This document shows positions 54,601 through 63,900 of a stretch of DNA of 64,000 nt, piece after piece (the first letter of the stretch is position 1; each line of letters starts with the position of its first letter). A program made the position numbers and the translations under genes. The DNA is taken from the NCBI GenBank assembly GCA_035275065.1, contig DATENM010000050.1:1-64000 (forward strand). The letters run 5' to 3'. The notes beneath the pieces are model-generated. The model searched no databases and was not told where the DNA came from. It saw only the letters and a list, made by a program, of their open reading frames with translations. Source of the stretch: Blastocatellia bacterium (GTDB taxonomy: Bacteria > Acidobacteriota > Blastocatellia > UBA7656).

Positions 54601-57231
54601 GTCCGCACATTGCGCTTCGACGCCCGCGGCTATGTCAATGGCATTACGGATGCGCTCGGCCAGAGCACACGGATTGATCGCGATGTCACCACCAGCTTGC
54701 CGCTTACCGTCACAGGCCCCTGCGGATGCGCCGAGGCGCTGAATCAATTTGACGAGCGTGGGAACGTCACCTCTGTCACCGACCGCCTCGGTGCCACAGA
54801 GACGATGCAGTACGAGCCGACCTTCAACAAGATTACCCGTATGACGGACAAGCTCGGTCGGACGACGACTTATACGTACGACGCCAGGGGCAACCGCCTG
54901 TCGATGACCGATGCCTTAGGGCAGACGACCACTTACACCTACGACCAGTTCGGCCAGATGACGAGCCGCACGGATCCCTTGTCACACACCTGGAGAATGG
55001 ATTACGACGCGCAGGGCAATATGACAGCCCTAACCGACCCGCTCGGCAATAAGACCTTGATGGAGTACGATGGCATCGGCAGGCGGACGGCAACCATAGA
55101 CCCACTCGGTCGTCGCACCGCGATGACTTACGATAAGCTGAGCCGCATCCTCACGAAAACCACACCGAATGGGGCGGTCACCCGTTACGCTTACGACGCG
55201 AATGGCAATCTGGTCAGTGTTACGGACGCGTTGGGGCGGAGGTGGGCAATGACCTACAACGCGAGGAACCGCTTAACAGCGAAGGTTGATCCGCTCGGGC
55301 GTGTGTGGCGCATGCTTTACAATGCGAATAATGAAAAGGTCGCAGAGGTCTCGCCGTCGGGACGCACGACCCGCTTCAGCTACGATGCGCGCGGGCAGCG
55401 GGAGACCATGAGCGACCCGAACGGCTCGGTTGTGCAGTACCAGTATGACAACCAGCGGAAGCTGACGGCCATCGTTGACGAACGCGGCAACACGACGACG
55501 TATACCTATGATGAGTTACACCGCCAGACCGGGATGCGTGACACGTCAGGCCGGCTAATGAGCAAAACTTATGACGCGGTCGGCAATGTCACGAGCACGA
55601 CCGACCGGCTCGGTCGCCGCACGAACATCGTCTATGATGCACTCAATCGCGTGTCGCGAGTCGAATACGTTGATGCGGTTTTGACGATTAACTATGACGC
55701 CGCCGGCAAGGTCGTTCGCATGGATGACACGCAATCGGGGGTCATTAGTTGGACATATGACGAGGCGAATCGCAAGCTCAGCGAAACGACCGACGCCGGA
55801 ACGATCAGCTACAGCTATAACGCGGCGGGCGAGCGCACGACGATGACTGCGGCAGACAGCCCCGCCGTCTCTTATGGCTACGATATGGCCGGGCGCTTGC
55901 AGACGATCAGCCAGGCCGCCGAATCTTTCACCTATACGTATGACGCCATCTCTCGCCTGAACACCCTGCAACGCCCCAATGGCGTAACCACGAACTATGT
56001 CTACGATGATGCGAACCGGCTGACGCAACTGACGCACACGCCGGCCCAGGGCGGGCCGTTGGAAGACCTGCGCTACAGTTTCAACCTCGATAGCGAGATC
56101 ACAGCCATCAGCTCGCTCTCACCGTCGCCGCCGCTTGCCGACGCGAAGACGGTCGCCGAGGCTGATGCGCTGAATCGCATTCCGCAGGCCGGCGGCACCG
56201 CCTTCAGCTTTGATGCCGAAGGCAAGTTGATTCGCCGGAGCGACGCGCAGGGAGCGACGAGCTACACCTGGGATGCGCGTGGACGCTTGACGAAAGTGAC
56301 CCTGCCTGATGGCCAGGCCATCAGTTATGGGTACGACGCGCTTGGTCGCCGAACCTCCCGCGTCGCCGCAGGGATAACCACCTCGTTCCTTTATGACCGT
56401 GATGATGTGGTGATCGACGCGGGCAGCGATGGCAAACGCGTAGCGTATCTCAACGGCCAGACCGTTGATGAGAAGCTACGACAGACGAGTGCCGCGACCG
56501 GTTCCCTCTACTACCATCAAGACCGCCTGGGCAGCACGATTGCGCTTTCGTCGTCGAGTGGCAACGTCGTCGAGCGTCTGCAATATGATCCTTTCGGCGT
56601 CGGCAACGCGAAGGCAACGACGCGTTATGGCTTTGTCGGGAGAGAGCACGATTCGGCAACCGGGCTGATTTATTTCCGGTCGCGGTGGTATGACCCGCAG
56701 CAAGGCCGCTTCCTGAGAGAGGACCCGTATGGGATCAAGGGGGGGCTGAATCTCTACGCCTATGTCAAGAACAACCCGATTTACTACCGCGACCCGTATG
56801 GTCTGGCGGCGAACCTCTATCCCCGCCCAATGCTCCCGGAAGACCCCGGCAACTGCGTGATCATTGGGTCAGTCATTGGCGGCGTGATCGGCGGGACATT
56901 GGGTGGCGTCGTCGGCGTTGTATCGATTGTCGGCGGGCCGCTGATCATTATCGTCGAGCCTGCCGCCGCCTCGTATGGCGCTGGCCTGGGCGTACTCGCC
57001 GGCGGGGCGATTGGCGGGCTGCTTTGCTCGCGCCGCTGCGACCTGACCGATACAGGAGAGCAGGAAATCCCCTGGCCCGAAGCCGATTATGATAAGTTCG
57101 AGGAGGACAAGAAGATATGTGACGCAGAATACGATATTTGCATTTTGAATGCTTTAGGTGATGTTGACGACGGCGTCATCTGTCTTAAAGAATATGAGGC
57201 ATGTCGGGCAAGGGCCGGCGGCAGGATGTAA
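51637..57231 (+). CDS. Giant RHS-repeat surface protein
   Basis: A protein of about 1864 residues. Order: signal peptide, Ig-like and IPT/TIG domains (about 150-360, PVITDYNPKSGPAGTLVVLTG), a carboxypeptidase-regulatory-like fold (about 465-545, GRVLSSAKEPIMGATVSLDG), a cysteine-rich switch (NPCRCERCACSS), then more than twenty YD repeats from about 820 to 1600, the RHS core (RYGFVGREHDSATGLIYFRS, LNLYAYVKNNP) and a 140-residue tip. The tip has a glycine-zipper-like hydrophobic stretch (GSVIGGVIGGTLGGVVG) and a cysteine-rich end (KKICDAEYDICI, EYEACRA). RHS shells often carry toxins, but I recognise no toxin fold in the tip and no immunity gene follows. GAGAAGG precedes ATG 51637. Confidence 0.88.
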   Translation: MKANRAYHSIRAIIAALLAVALSFQATLLATWAAAKTPFTKSSATTPFAQAVEVITIFSTPPITRDNGNPKPARFQFALPADAVAPFNLRVQSGSANQTNRTLSATVSLNGKVVVQLDDKLPPVDQAITLTANNTLDVTIMGKPGTSLVVAITATRARRLPALASLSPTQGGQGQTLNVTLRGTNTHWAAGLTRASFGSGLSVGGAAVDTFGPVMVTDAQTATAQLTISASAATGPHTVSVVTSASNGSAAETVTLNNAFTVIAVPAPAPVITDYNPKSGPAGTLVVLTGTGLMATTVTFQGNNNARLAALVVSSSATEVRAIVPNGTVNGPIEVANALGRVTTATAFVIAPSQDFTLTTSPSSSTAVQQTSATYMVSVTSPQSGFSQLASLSATGLPAGVSAAFDPPQVTGGASSTLTLNLTSANLATGSYPFTIRAAAKVDGSQLIRTAAATLNVIASGQTTLAGRVLSSAKEPIMGATVSLDGQSTVTDSAGAFLLSGIAAGSARPLMIDGRTASAPNRTYPVITEPANVVAGQANVVPFTFYLPPIQVQYEVPLLINQDTVATNPNVPGAQMTVPAGANLRNRDSSPVARVSLTALPPDRTPAPLPANVSMAMVFTSQPGGAIADVAMPVVYPNLMGKDPGTRLELYAFNHDTVQWYVYGYGRVSTDGRSIVPETDPRTGKPYGLRDFSWHGASAAPGGNPCRCERCACSSTANKVDLSSGVKIERAIDISVAGSRGVMQLSRVHTSDLAGQCDNCPFGRGTRHNYSIRLTGSFQAGGTGRLVMPDEITGRLFSYARTDVDGALVFTTIETSEQLGDVVRRLTDNSFEYRRANGQLLRFDSGGRLLTVAERNGNAITLAYDGTGNLIKITDAVGRSIMLDYDGQNRITRATDPIGRVWIYAYDSGSRLALVDDPTGGKMNYTYDLLSRLSSITDKRGNLIKQITYDNRGRVVMQKFAEGGFERYDYTLAGAIVAAVTITDALGRVRTLRFDARGYVNGITDALGQSTRIDRDVTTSLPLTVTGPCGCAEALNQFDERGNVTSVTDRLGATETMQYEPTFNKITRMTDKLGRTTTYTYDARGNRLSMTDALGQTTTYTYDQFGQMTSRTDPLSHTWRMDYDAQGNMTALTDPLGNKTLMEYDGIGRRTATIDPLGRRTAMTYDKLSRILTKTTPNGAVTRYAYDANGNLVSVTDALGRRWAMTYNARNRLTAKVDPLGRVWRMLYNANNEKVAEVSPSGRTTRFSYDARGQRETMSDPNGSVVQYQYDNQRKLTAIVDERGNTTTYTYDELHRQTGMRDTSGRLMSKTYDAVGNVTSTTDRLGRRTNIVYDALNRVSRVEYVDAVLTINYDAAGKVVRMDDTQSGVISWTYDEANRKLSETTDAGTISYSYNAAGERTTMTAADSPAVSYGYDMAGRLQTISQAAESFTYTYDAISRLNTLQRPNGVTTNYVYDDANRLTQLTHTPAQGGPLEDLRYSFNLDSEITAISSLSPSPPLADAKTVAEADALNRIPQAGGTAFSFDAEGKLIRRSDAQGATSYTWDARGRLTKVTLPDGQAISYGYDALGRRTSRVAAGITTSFLYDRDDVVIDAGSDGKRVAYLNGQTVDEKLRQTSAATGSLYYHQDRLGSTIALSSSSGNVVERLQYDPFGVGNAKATTRYGFVGREHDSATGLIYFRSRWYDPQQGRFLREDPYGIKGGLNLYAYVKNNPIYYRDPYGLAANLYPRPMLPEDPGNCVIIGSVIGGVIGGTLGGVVGVVSIVGGPLIIIVEPAAASYGAGLGVLAGGAIGGLLCSRRCDLTDTGEQEIPWPEADYDKFEEDKKICDAEYDICILNALGDVDDGVICLKEYEACRARAGGRM

Positions 57232-57339
57232 CTTCGATACGGCTATTCGGCGTGGCGAATCCTTCAGCCGCTATCTTACAGAATGCTTCGACGGCTTGCG
57301 GATCAAACTGCTTGCCTGACACACGACGCAGTTCACGAC

Positions 57340-57490
57340 ACGCTTCCTCGGCGACGGGGCGGGCGCAGGCGGGAGAAGTGTTGATTTGGTTCGGGACGAC
57401 TAGGCGTTCAGGATGCTGAAGCGATGATTGCCCTCACCCGGAGCGGCGGCATCCTATGACCGGCTCAACCATCAAAGTTCAATGGCTCGC
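57340..57490 (+). pseudogene. Remnant of an FG-GAP/Ig surface protein gene
   Basis: In one frame GRAQAGEVLIWFGTTR is almost identical to GRAQAGQVLIWLGTTR of the protein at 27751-30090, at the junction of propeller and Ig domain. In another frame TGSTIKVQWLAP follows, which looks like the start of the Ig-like domain. The two frames are broken and the similarity ends where the PIN gene begins. It is a scrap of a second such gene. Confidence 0.5.
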
Positions 57491-57981
57491 GCCCGCAGCT
57501 CGTCTTCAAGCCGCTGCCAGCCGGCAATCAAAACGCCTTCGTACTCGTCGCCCAAGGTTCGCAAATCAGAATCCTTCGAAACAAGTAAGAACGCATTGCC
57601 ATCCACTGCGGCAGCCAGGTAGACGGCGTCGTCCAGGTCGCGGTCTTTGGCCTTAACTGCTTGCCCAAGCCGCCGGCGCGCGCGCTTCATCGTCTCTGCG
57701 GACACCCTTACCTTTTCCTGAAATTCCAGAGCCTGGATAAAAAGAGTGAAGCCGGTGCGGTCGAACGCGGCACGGGCCAGGAGCCTTCGATTATTCTCTA
57801 TCGCCCACGCGCCACTTTCATAATCAGCGATAATATCCGGCGTCCAAAGCCATGTAACACGAGGCATGGCAAGCAGTCTGAGAAGCCGTCGCTTCGGGGA
57901 GGTTTCTTCGGGTCGATCACGCCTCACCAGGAACATTGAAAGCACGATCTGTGCGTCAATCACTACACGAAACGTTTCCAC
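57472..57981 (-). CDS. PIN-domain ribonuclease toxin
   Basis: A 169-residue PIN protein of the putative-toxin family. Acidic positions typical of the metal site are present: D9 in VVIDAQIVLS, the middle DIIADYESG, and DLDDAVYLAAAV followed by SKDSDLRTLG. Such toxins cleave RNA, often tRNA. It starts with GTG 57981 overlapping by one base the TAG stop of the upstream Phd-like gene (TAGTG), the usual antitoxin-toxin coupling. Confidence 0.85.
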   Translation of the reverse strand: METFRVVIDAQIVLSMFLVRRDRPEETSPKRRLLRLLAMPRVTWLWTPDIIADYESGAWAIENNRRLLARAAFDRTGFTLFIQALEFQEKVRVSAETMKRARRRLGQAVKAKDRDLDDAVYLAAAVDGNAFLLVSKDSDLRTLGDEYEGVLIAGWQRLEDELRARAIEL

Positions 57982-58388
57982 TAACGTGTGGCCTTCCTGC
58001 CACGCGCCGCATTGCCACGCCGCTCTCGCCGACCGGCGTGCACCGCTTCGCCGACGAGTGAGTCGAGTTCATCGAAGCTCGTTTCCGGGCCGGCGCTTCC
58101 CGCGCGCGCACGCGCTTGAGTCCGCTGAAAACTCGCTTCCATTTCGGCCATCAGCAGTTGCATCACTGCGCCGCGCATCGTTTCGAACGTCTCGAAGTCA
58201 ACGATGGCCGCCTGCGGCTCGCCATGCGCCGTCAACACGACGCTACCCTTCTCTGCTATCTCAAGCGTGCGCTTCATCTCAGCCCGCGCTTCCGCAACGG
58301 GCATGAATTTCTGCGGCCTGCTCAAGTAATCGGCGATGCGTAGCACCGCGTCCGCCTCCCGCTCAACTTCTTCAACAATTTTGGTCAT
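57981..58388 (-). CDS. Phd/YefM-type antitoxin
   Basis: A 135-residue protein with a Phd/YefM-like domain (FMPVAEARAEMKRTLEIAEKGSVVLTAHGEPQAAIVDFETFE) and a longer, charged C-terminal extension that presumably wraps the PIN toxin. ATG 58388 is selected because AAAGGATC lies just upstream; the frame is open to 58511. It would bind DNA upstream and neutralise the toxin encoded at 57472-57981. Confidence 0.82.
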   Translation of the reverse strand: MTKIVEEVEREADAVLRIADYLSRPQKFMPVAEARAEMKRTLEIAEKGSVVLTAHGEPQAAIVDFETFETMRGAVMQLLMAEMEASFQRTQARARAGSAGPETSFDELDSLVGEAVHAGRRERRGNAARGRKATR

Positions 58389-58747
58389 TGCGTTGATCCT
58401 TTCGCCCTTGCAATCATAGTACATACGTATGTACGCAAGGCGCAATGGAAAAGGCTTCTGCCAAGCCCGCCACAACTTGAGAATGTGGGGTTGCCTCCCT
58501 GACTTGTCCATCTCATTCTGTTTGCCGTGCCGCAGGGATCAAGTAGAGATGCGGGCGCGCGGACTGATTATCGTGGGCGGGGAGGCTGGCCAGAAAAAGT
58601 CAGTAAAGAACGATAAGCCACTTCATCACTATGACTTCTTCGGAATGGATCGCGAAAAGATCAAAGAGGCGAAGTCGTTCCTCGAAACGCCGGCCTTCGA
58701 GGGCGCCCAAGTGGCTTACTCCTGCTACAGCGTTTCGCAGGTTTCGG
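58389..58747. other. Intergenic region without a supported gene
   Basis: A plus-strand frame (58429-58815) includes DKPLHHYDFFGMDREKIKEAKSFLETPAF but runs into the end of the minus-strand propeller gene and shows no recognised family. An AT-rich piece just upstream of the antitoxin (58400-58435, with ACATACGTATGT) may be its promoter or operator. Confidence 0.4.
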
Positions 58748-60769
58748 TTATTGGTTACTGCCCGACTTCGTTTTGCCTGCCCGGCCGCCGGCTGTGGCCC
58801 CTGCATCAGCAATGACGCCGACCTCTGTGTATGGCAAGTCAACGTAGCGCACACCCAGTGATTCGACCTGCACCATAACACGGAACAGGCCGGTTTCGGG
58901 GAAGACCTGCGAGACCTCGTAGATCCCCTTCTCGACCTCGCTGGCGAATTGCCGCTGCTGCCAGATGCCCGGCGGCTCGAAGATCAGGACGTGAACGTCG
59001 CGCAGCCCGGTGACCGGCTCCCGTGTGATCGAGTCGATAATCTTCAGGCGCAACCGGTTCGGCTCGCCCGGCCTGAACCGCTGCCCCTTGAAGAGTGCCT
59101 CCGCGACAATAGGCGTTCTCGCCCGCTGCTTCTCGGCAGCGGGCGAGTCGGCGACCTCGATCTGGAAGCAGGTGGTGAGGCGCGGCTGGTCGATCAGCAC
59201 AGGGACGTCAAAGCGCCCGCCGCGCCGCAGTCTGGCCGTCGTCGTATAGGTGCCAGGCGCGACTTCCGAGAAGCTGTTATCGATCAGCATCAGCCCGCGG
59301 GCACGGCGTTTGTAGTTGCTGATTGTGCCGCTCGGCGCCATCAGCCCTTCGGTGTAGAAATAGATCACGCCGTCGGGCGCATTGGCGATCATCACGGCGT
59401 TGCCTTCCGGCGCCGGCACCATCATGTCAGCCACGCCGATGTCCGCGGCGGCGGCGGCGGGCGCTTGCTGGCCCGCCTGAATGACAGTCGCCGCGAGCTT
59501 GCCTTTCCGTGCCTCGCTGAGGTCGATTAGCGAGAACTTCTCCGACTCGGTGCCGCGCACGTAGGCGTAGCGCGCCGTGAACGTCACTTGGTCTGCGCCC
59601 TTGACGACTTCGCCCGCAGCGACCGTTGCGTTGGTGGCGGCGTCAATCACCGCCACAGAGCTCTCAATCTGGTTGACCGCGAAGGCGTAGCGCCCGCCGA
59701 GGTCGAACTTCAGCGCGACCACGCCGCGCTTGAGAGGGACGGTTGCCACCACCTGCTGCCGGGCCGGGTCGATCACGCTGACGCTGCCGCCATTGATACC
59801 CGCGGCGTAGACCAGGCGGCTCGCGCGGCTGTAGGCAATCGGCACGGGCGTCTGCGACACGGCGATGTCGGCGACCTTTGCGAGTTTCGCCGTGTCAATC
59901 GCCGTGATCGTGTTGTCGGCGCTGTTAGTGACGTAGACGAAGCGGCTGTCGTCGGTGAACGCCAGATTGTGCAGCCCGCGACCCGCAGGCACGATGGCGG
60001 CTAGGCGGTTCGTCGCCGTGTCGATGACGGCGACCGCGGGGGACTCGTCAAGCCCCGCCCACACGTAGCGGCCATCGGGCTGTAAGGCGAGGCGCATCGG
60101 CTTCGCCTTCTCGCCGAGTAGGATGGTGGCGACAATCTTTCGCGTCAACGTGTTGATGGCGACGACCTGCGACTGCTCGGGCAGGGTGATGTAGAGCAGG
60201 TCTTTGCCTTTCGACAACACCCAGTCGGCCCCGCGGCCCGGCAGCGTGACGATGCTTTCGAGCTTCGTCGCGCTGAAGGAGATTTGCGGGTTGATGAAGG
60301 TGACGGTGTTGTCGTGATTGAGCGTCACCAGATAGTAGGCGTTGAGATTGACCTCGGGCCGCGCCGCCAGGAAGCCGCCAAGGAAGGTGCCGATCTTATC
60401 GCGGCACTCTGCCTCGTTGGGGGCATGGGCGTAGGCGCGGGCGCTAATCCAGGCGCTTGGGCGCAGGCCGCTGACCGGCTGCTTGGTGTGTGCGTCGGTG
60501 ATGCGGAACGTCACCCGCGCATCAGCGCCGGCCATCAACTGTGCGTCTTTGCCGCCGTCGGCTCTAAACGCGGTGATCGAGAAGTCAACACGGATGCCTT
60601 CCTTCTCGAACTTCTGCGAAGGGTTGATGCCGGTCGAAGAAGGCTTGGGAGTATAGAAGGGTTGATCCTGGGAGGCGGATTGCTGCGCAACGGTTGCTGG
60701 TGTGGTAAGTAGCACAAATAACACGGCGCGGAGCCAGGCCATTCGGGTGGCGGTCGGTAAGCCTTTCAT
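58748..60769 (-). CDS. Exported YVTN beta-propeller protein
   Basis: A 673-residue protein with a signal peptide (AWLRAVLFVLLTTPATVAQQ). Residues about 45-130 form an Ig/FixH-like domain (VTFRITDAHTKQPVSGLRPSAW); the centre (about 140-470) is a YVTN/cytochrome-D1-like propeller with repeats such as SQVVAINTLTRKIVATILLG, AVAVIDTATNRLAAIVPAG, NTITAIDTAKLAKVADIAV and VSVIDPARQQVVATVPL. A second Ig/FixH-like domain follows (LRLKIIDSITREPVTGLRDV). AGAGGAG lies before ATG 60769. It follows the multicopper-oxidase-like gene by 133 bp on the same strand, with a strong hairpin in between. A periplasmic redox or metal-handling partner is plausible. Confidence 0.82.
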   Translation of the reverse strand: MKGLPTATRMAWLRAVLFVLLTTPATVAQQSASQDQPFYTPKPSSTGINPSQKFEKEGIRVDFSITAFRADGGKDAQLMAGADARVTFRITDAHTKQPVSGLRPSAWISARAYAHAPNEAECRDKIGTFLGGFLAARPEVNLNAYYLVTLNHDNTVTFINPQISFSATKLESIVTLPGRGADWVLSKGKDLLYITLPEQSQVVAINTLTRKIVATILLGEKAKPMRLALQPDGRYVWAGLDESPAVAVIDTATNRLAAIVPAGRGLHNLAFTDDSRFVYVTNSADNTITAIDTAKLAKVADIAVSQTPVPIAYSRASRLVYAAGINGGSVSVIDPARQQVVATVPLKRGVVALKFDLGGRYAFAVNQIESSVAVIDAATNATVAAGEVVKGADQVTFTARYAYVRGTESEKFSLIDLSEARKGKLAATVIQAGQQAPAAAAADIGVADMMVPAPEGNAVMIANAPDGVIYFYTEGLMAPSGTISNYKRRARGLMLIDNSFSEVAPGTYTTTARLRRGGRFDVPVLIDQPRLTTCFQIEVADSPAAEKQRARTPIVAEALFKGQRFRPGEPNRLRLKIIDSITREPVTGLRDVHVLIFEPPGIWQQRQFASEVEKGIYEVSQVFPETGLFRVMVQVESLGVRYVDLPYTEVGVIADAGATAGGRAGKTKSGSNQ

Positions 60770-60827
60770 GTTCTCCTCTGCGGTGAGTGATTCAAATCAC
60801 AATCGGGTAATTCGCCCATTCAACAAC

Positions 60828-60868
60828 CGGGTACGGGCTTGACTCGATGCCTGTCAAGCCCGTACCCG
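60828..60868 (-). terminator. Strong intergenic hairpin between oxidase and propeller genes
   Basis: CGGGTACGGGCTTGAC (60828-60843) and GTCAAGCCCGTACCCG (60853-60868) are perfect 16-bp arms around a nine-base loop. On the minus strand it lies 34 bp after the oxidase stop. No strong T-run follows (TTGTTG only), so it may be an attenuator or an mRNA-stabilising hairpin as well as a terminator. Confidence 0.6.
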
Positions 60869-60902
60869 TCAGCCCCGCGCGGTTGCGCATCCTTGGAGAG
60901 GG

Positions 60903-63900
60903 TTACGGGGCTGTTGCCGAAACGCGGAAGATGCCCCACAGGCCGCCGGCAAAGCTGAAGCTGTCCTGCGTCCTGTAGAGGAAGTCGCCGGTCTTGCGCG
61001 TCAGCCCGCCCGCCACCGTCAGGATGTTGAAGTGGCGTGTCGGGCCGAAGCCGCTGAACGAGCCGATCTCGAAGGTCAGCGGGTTGCTGCCCAACACCAG
61101 CGAGTTGTTCTGCCACGGCTCGAAGTTCCAGTGATGGCCGAACAGCGTGTAGCCATGCTGGCGCGGGTGCCCCGCCGCCTGGGCGATGCGGAAGCGCACG
61201 TTGGTGCCGGGCTTGGCCTCGAAGATCGGCGTCAGCGGGTCGCAAGGCGTGGCGTTGCAGCCGAAGCTCAGCGTGTTGGAGCTCAGGCTGTTTTTGTAAT
61301 CCAGATCATTCAGCGTTGTGGTGGTGCCGTGGCCAGGCGTGATCGGCGTGTCGGGCGGCAAGCCGAACCGCGCCCACAGTGGCTCGGTCCGGTAGTTGAA
61401 CGCCTTCTGCGCCGAATCCTCGGGGTCATCCTCGCCGCCCTGGTTCTTCATGCCGATGTTGTTGCTGCTGGACGGGGCGCTCTGCATCGTCACGTCGTCC
61501 TGGTAGTGGACCACGAACTCGCGGAACAACAGCCCGCCGTTGGCGGCGATGATGTCGGCCTTCGCACCACTGTGTAACTTCGTTGTCGTGCTGCCGACGA
61601 CGAAGTAACTCGACCCCTTCGGCTCGACCACGGCGGCGCCGATGGCGCCGTGCGACGAATGCTTGATGACGTCGCCGTAGTCGCGCAGGTTGATCACGCC
61701 GAATTCCGCCGGCGTCAGCGTCACATTCGAATTGTTGAAAGTGACCTTGCCGGCGTACCAGGCGTAGCGGATGTGCTCGCCCGGCCCGGCGGTCGTGTCA
61801 GGGTTGAAGCCGATGACTGCGCCGTCCGACCCGCTCACGTCGAAGAAGACGAGCTGCGGGTGCAGGCTCAGTTGTTTTGAGGTGACGATCTGGTTGAAGT
61901 TGAATGCAGGGATGATCGTCGGCACCTCGTTGTAGCTTGTGTATTCGGGCACCCCCGTCGCCGGCAGGCGGTTGCGCAACGTGACGTTGATGCAGTCGCC
62001 TGCGTTGAAGCGGATCGCCAGCGGCTCAAGCGGCTTACTGCCGTTGGCGATGGCCGTGCGGTCGGCGGCGTTGATGTAGACGATGCCCGCCGGGTCAAAG
62101 AAGTTGAACTTGCTGTTGTAGACGATGCCCTGCCAGCCGTTGGACAGGTGTCGCAGCAGGTCCTTCGCCAGCCAGGCTTCGATGATCATGTTCTTGACCG
62201 GCACGCCCGCGATGTTCGGGCACTGGGTGAGGCCGGGCGCGCTGCTTGCGGTGGTCGTCCCGGTCGCCGCCGCCGTCTGGGCCGTAATGGGCGAGGCGGT
62301 TACCTCGTCGGGCTCGGCGGTGCCGTTGTTGGTATCTGGGTCAGGCTGGTCCGGGTCGTTGCTGCCGACGGGAGCAGGGGCCGATATCTTGGCGCCTTCG
62401 GGCGTCCCGTCGGCGCCGGCGACCTTCAGCGGGTTATCCGGCGCGGCGCTCTCTTCGGTCGCGTCGGGCGGGGCAATGATCGCCGCCTGTGTCCGCATCT
62501 CGTTGGAGGCTGCCGCGGTCCCCGAGATTGGGCGGAACAATGGATTGTTCGGCAGCTTGGCGATGATCGACGGCCGGAAATACTTGTAGGTCCGCATCAG
62601 CCCCCACATGCCGTTCCAGAGGTCGTCAACCGGGGCCGACTGGTAGAAGACGTCGGCGATGCCGAGGCGGTTGAACACCGGCGCCACCTTGTCGTTGAAG
62701 TCGAACTCGAAGTGCTCGGAGATGCCGATGGCTTGCGAGTTGGTGAAGCCAGAGTTATTCACCGCCGCGGGGTCTTGCGGCGTGCCGGGCTCGAAGAACC
62801 AGCGGTGCGCGTGAATGTTCACGACGTGCTGCTCTTCCTGCGCGCCCTGCAAGAGCCGCACCTGGACATGGTCGCCGGGGTAGGCGGGCAGGATGGGCGT
62901 GAACGGGTCGCCGTGAATCACCGAGCTGAAGGCGTAAGCCAGATCGCCATCGGCCCCGCCCTTCTGCTGGAACCCGCCCGGCCCCTGTTGGCCGATGCGC
63001 AGCGGAATTGGCTCGTTGCGGTAATTGATGACCATGGTGCCGGGGTCAGCCGCCGAGATGGCTTCGGGGAACGGATTCTGCGACGGGTCGTCGATGACGA
63101 CCGAGCCGACGATGAATGGCGGGTCGTGTTCGACGCGGTTGGGCGGGCTGACGGGAATGTTGGCCGGTGCCGGCGTGTAGACGATGGCGAAGTCGCCGAT
63201 CTCCAGATTGAACTCGCGGTAGCTGCGCGACTGGTTCGGGCCTGCGAGGATGTTGGCAGCGTAACTGGTCGGGCCGCCGTCGGCGCGCGTGCCAAAGACT
63301 ACGGTGCCCGTCAGATTCGTCCACGTCGAATCGGTCGGCTCGATGACCAGCCCGGCGTACAGCCCGTGATGCTGGTGGCCGCTCGGGCTGAAGTGGTCGT
63401 GTGTGAAGACGGTCCGCAGCGTGCGGTCACGGCCATTGCGATTGACCAGCGGGTCGGCCCACCAGCGTTCGATCAGCGTCTGCGCGCCGACCCATATGCC
63501 GCCGGGGCCTGAGCCAAAGACCGGGTGCGGCTTGGCCACGGGGCAGGTGTCTGTGCTGTCGCGCGCGTCGCCAGAGTCCACGCCCGTGCAGTGATTGAAC
63601 TTGCGTATAGCGCGGATCGTCTCGCGCGTTGACTCGCCGTCATGGGCACCGCTCTCGTAGTTCCAGCCGTTGCCCGCGCCGTCGGAAGAGGTCACGTCGA
63701 ACTTCACGAGGTGGATGTGCTGGCCGACGATGTCGGTGCCCTGGAAGACTTGAAAGTCGTCGAGGTTCAACGACTTGTTCTGGAAGAGGTTGGTCACGCG
63801 GTAGTCTATGCAGTCGCCGGAGTTGGCGCGGAAGAACATAGGCTCCGGCGGGCGGTTGCCGTTGAGCGTGTCCAGGGCGTCTTGTTCGAGCACGGCGATG

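Noticed and set aside
58429..58815. Plus-strand frame with DYDFFGMDREKIKEAKSF-like sequence
   Set aside because: Runs into the convergent propeller gene, no family or ribosome site; too weak to call.
62148..63512. 454-codon plus-strand frame
   Set aside because: Antisense shadow of the multicopper-oxidase-like gene; low-complexity R/G/V composition.
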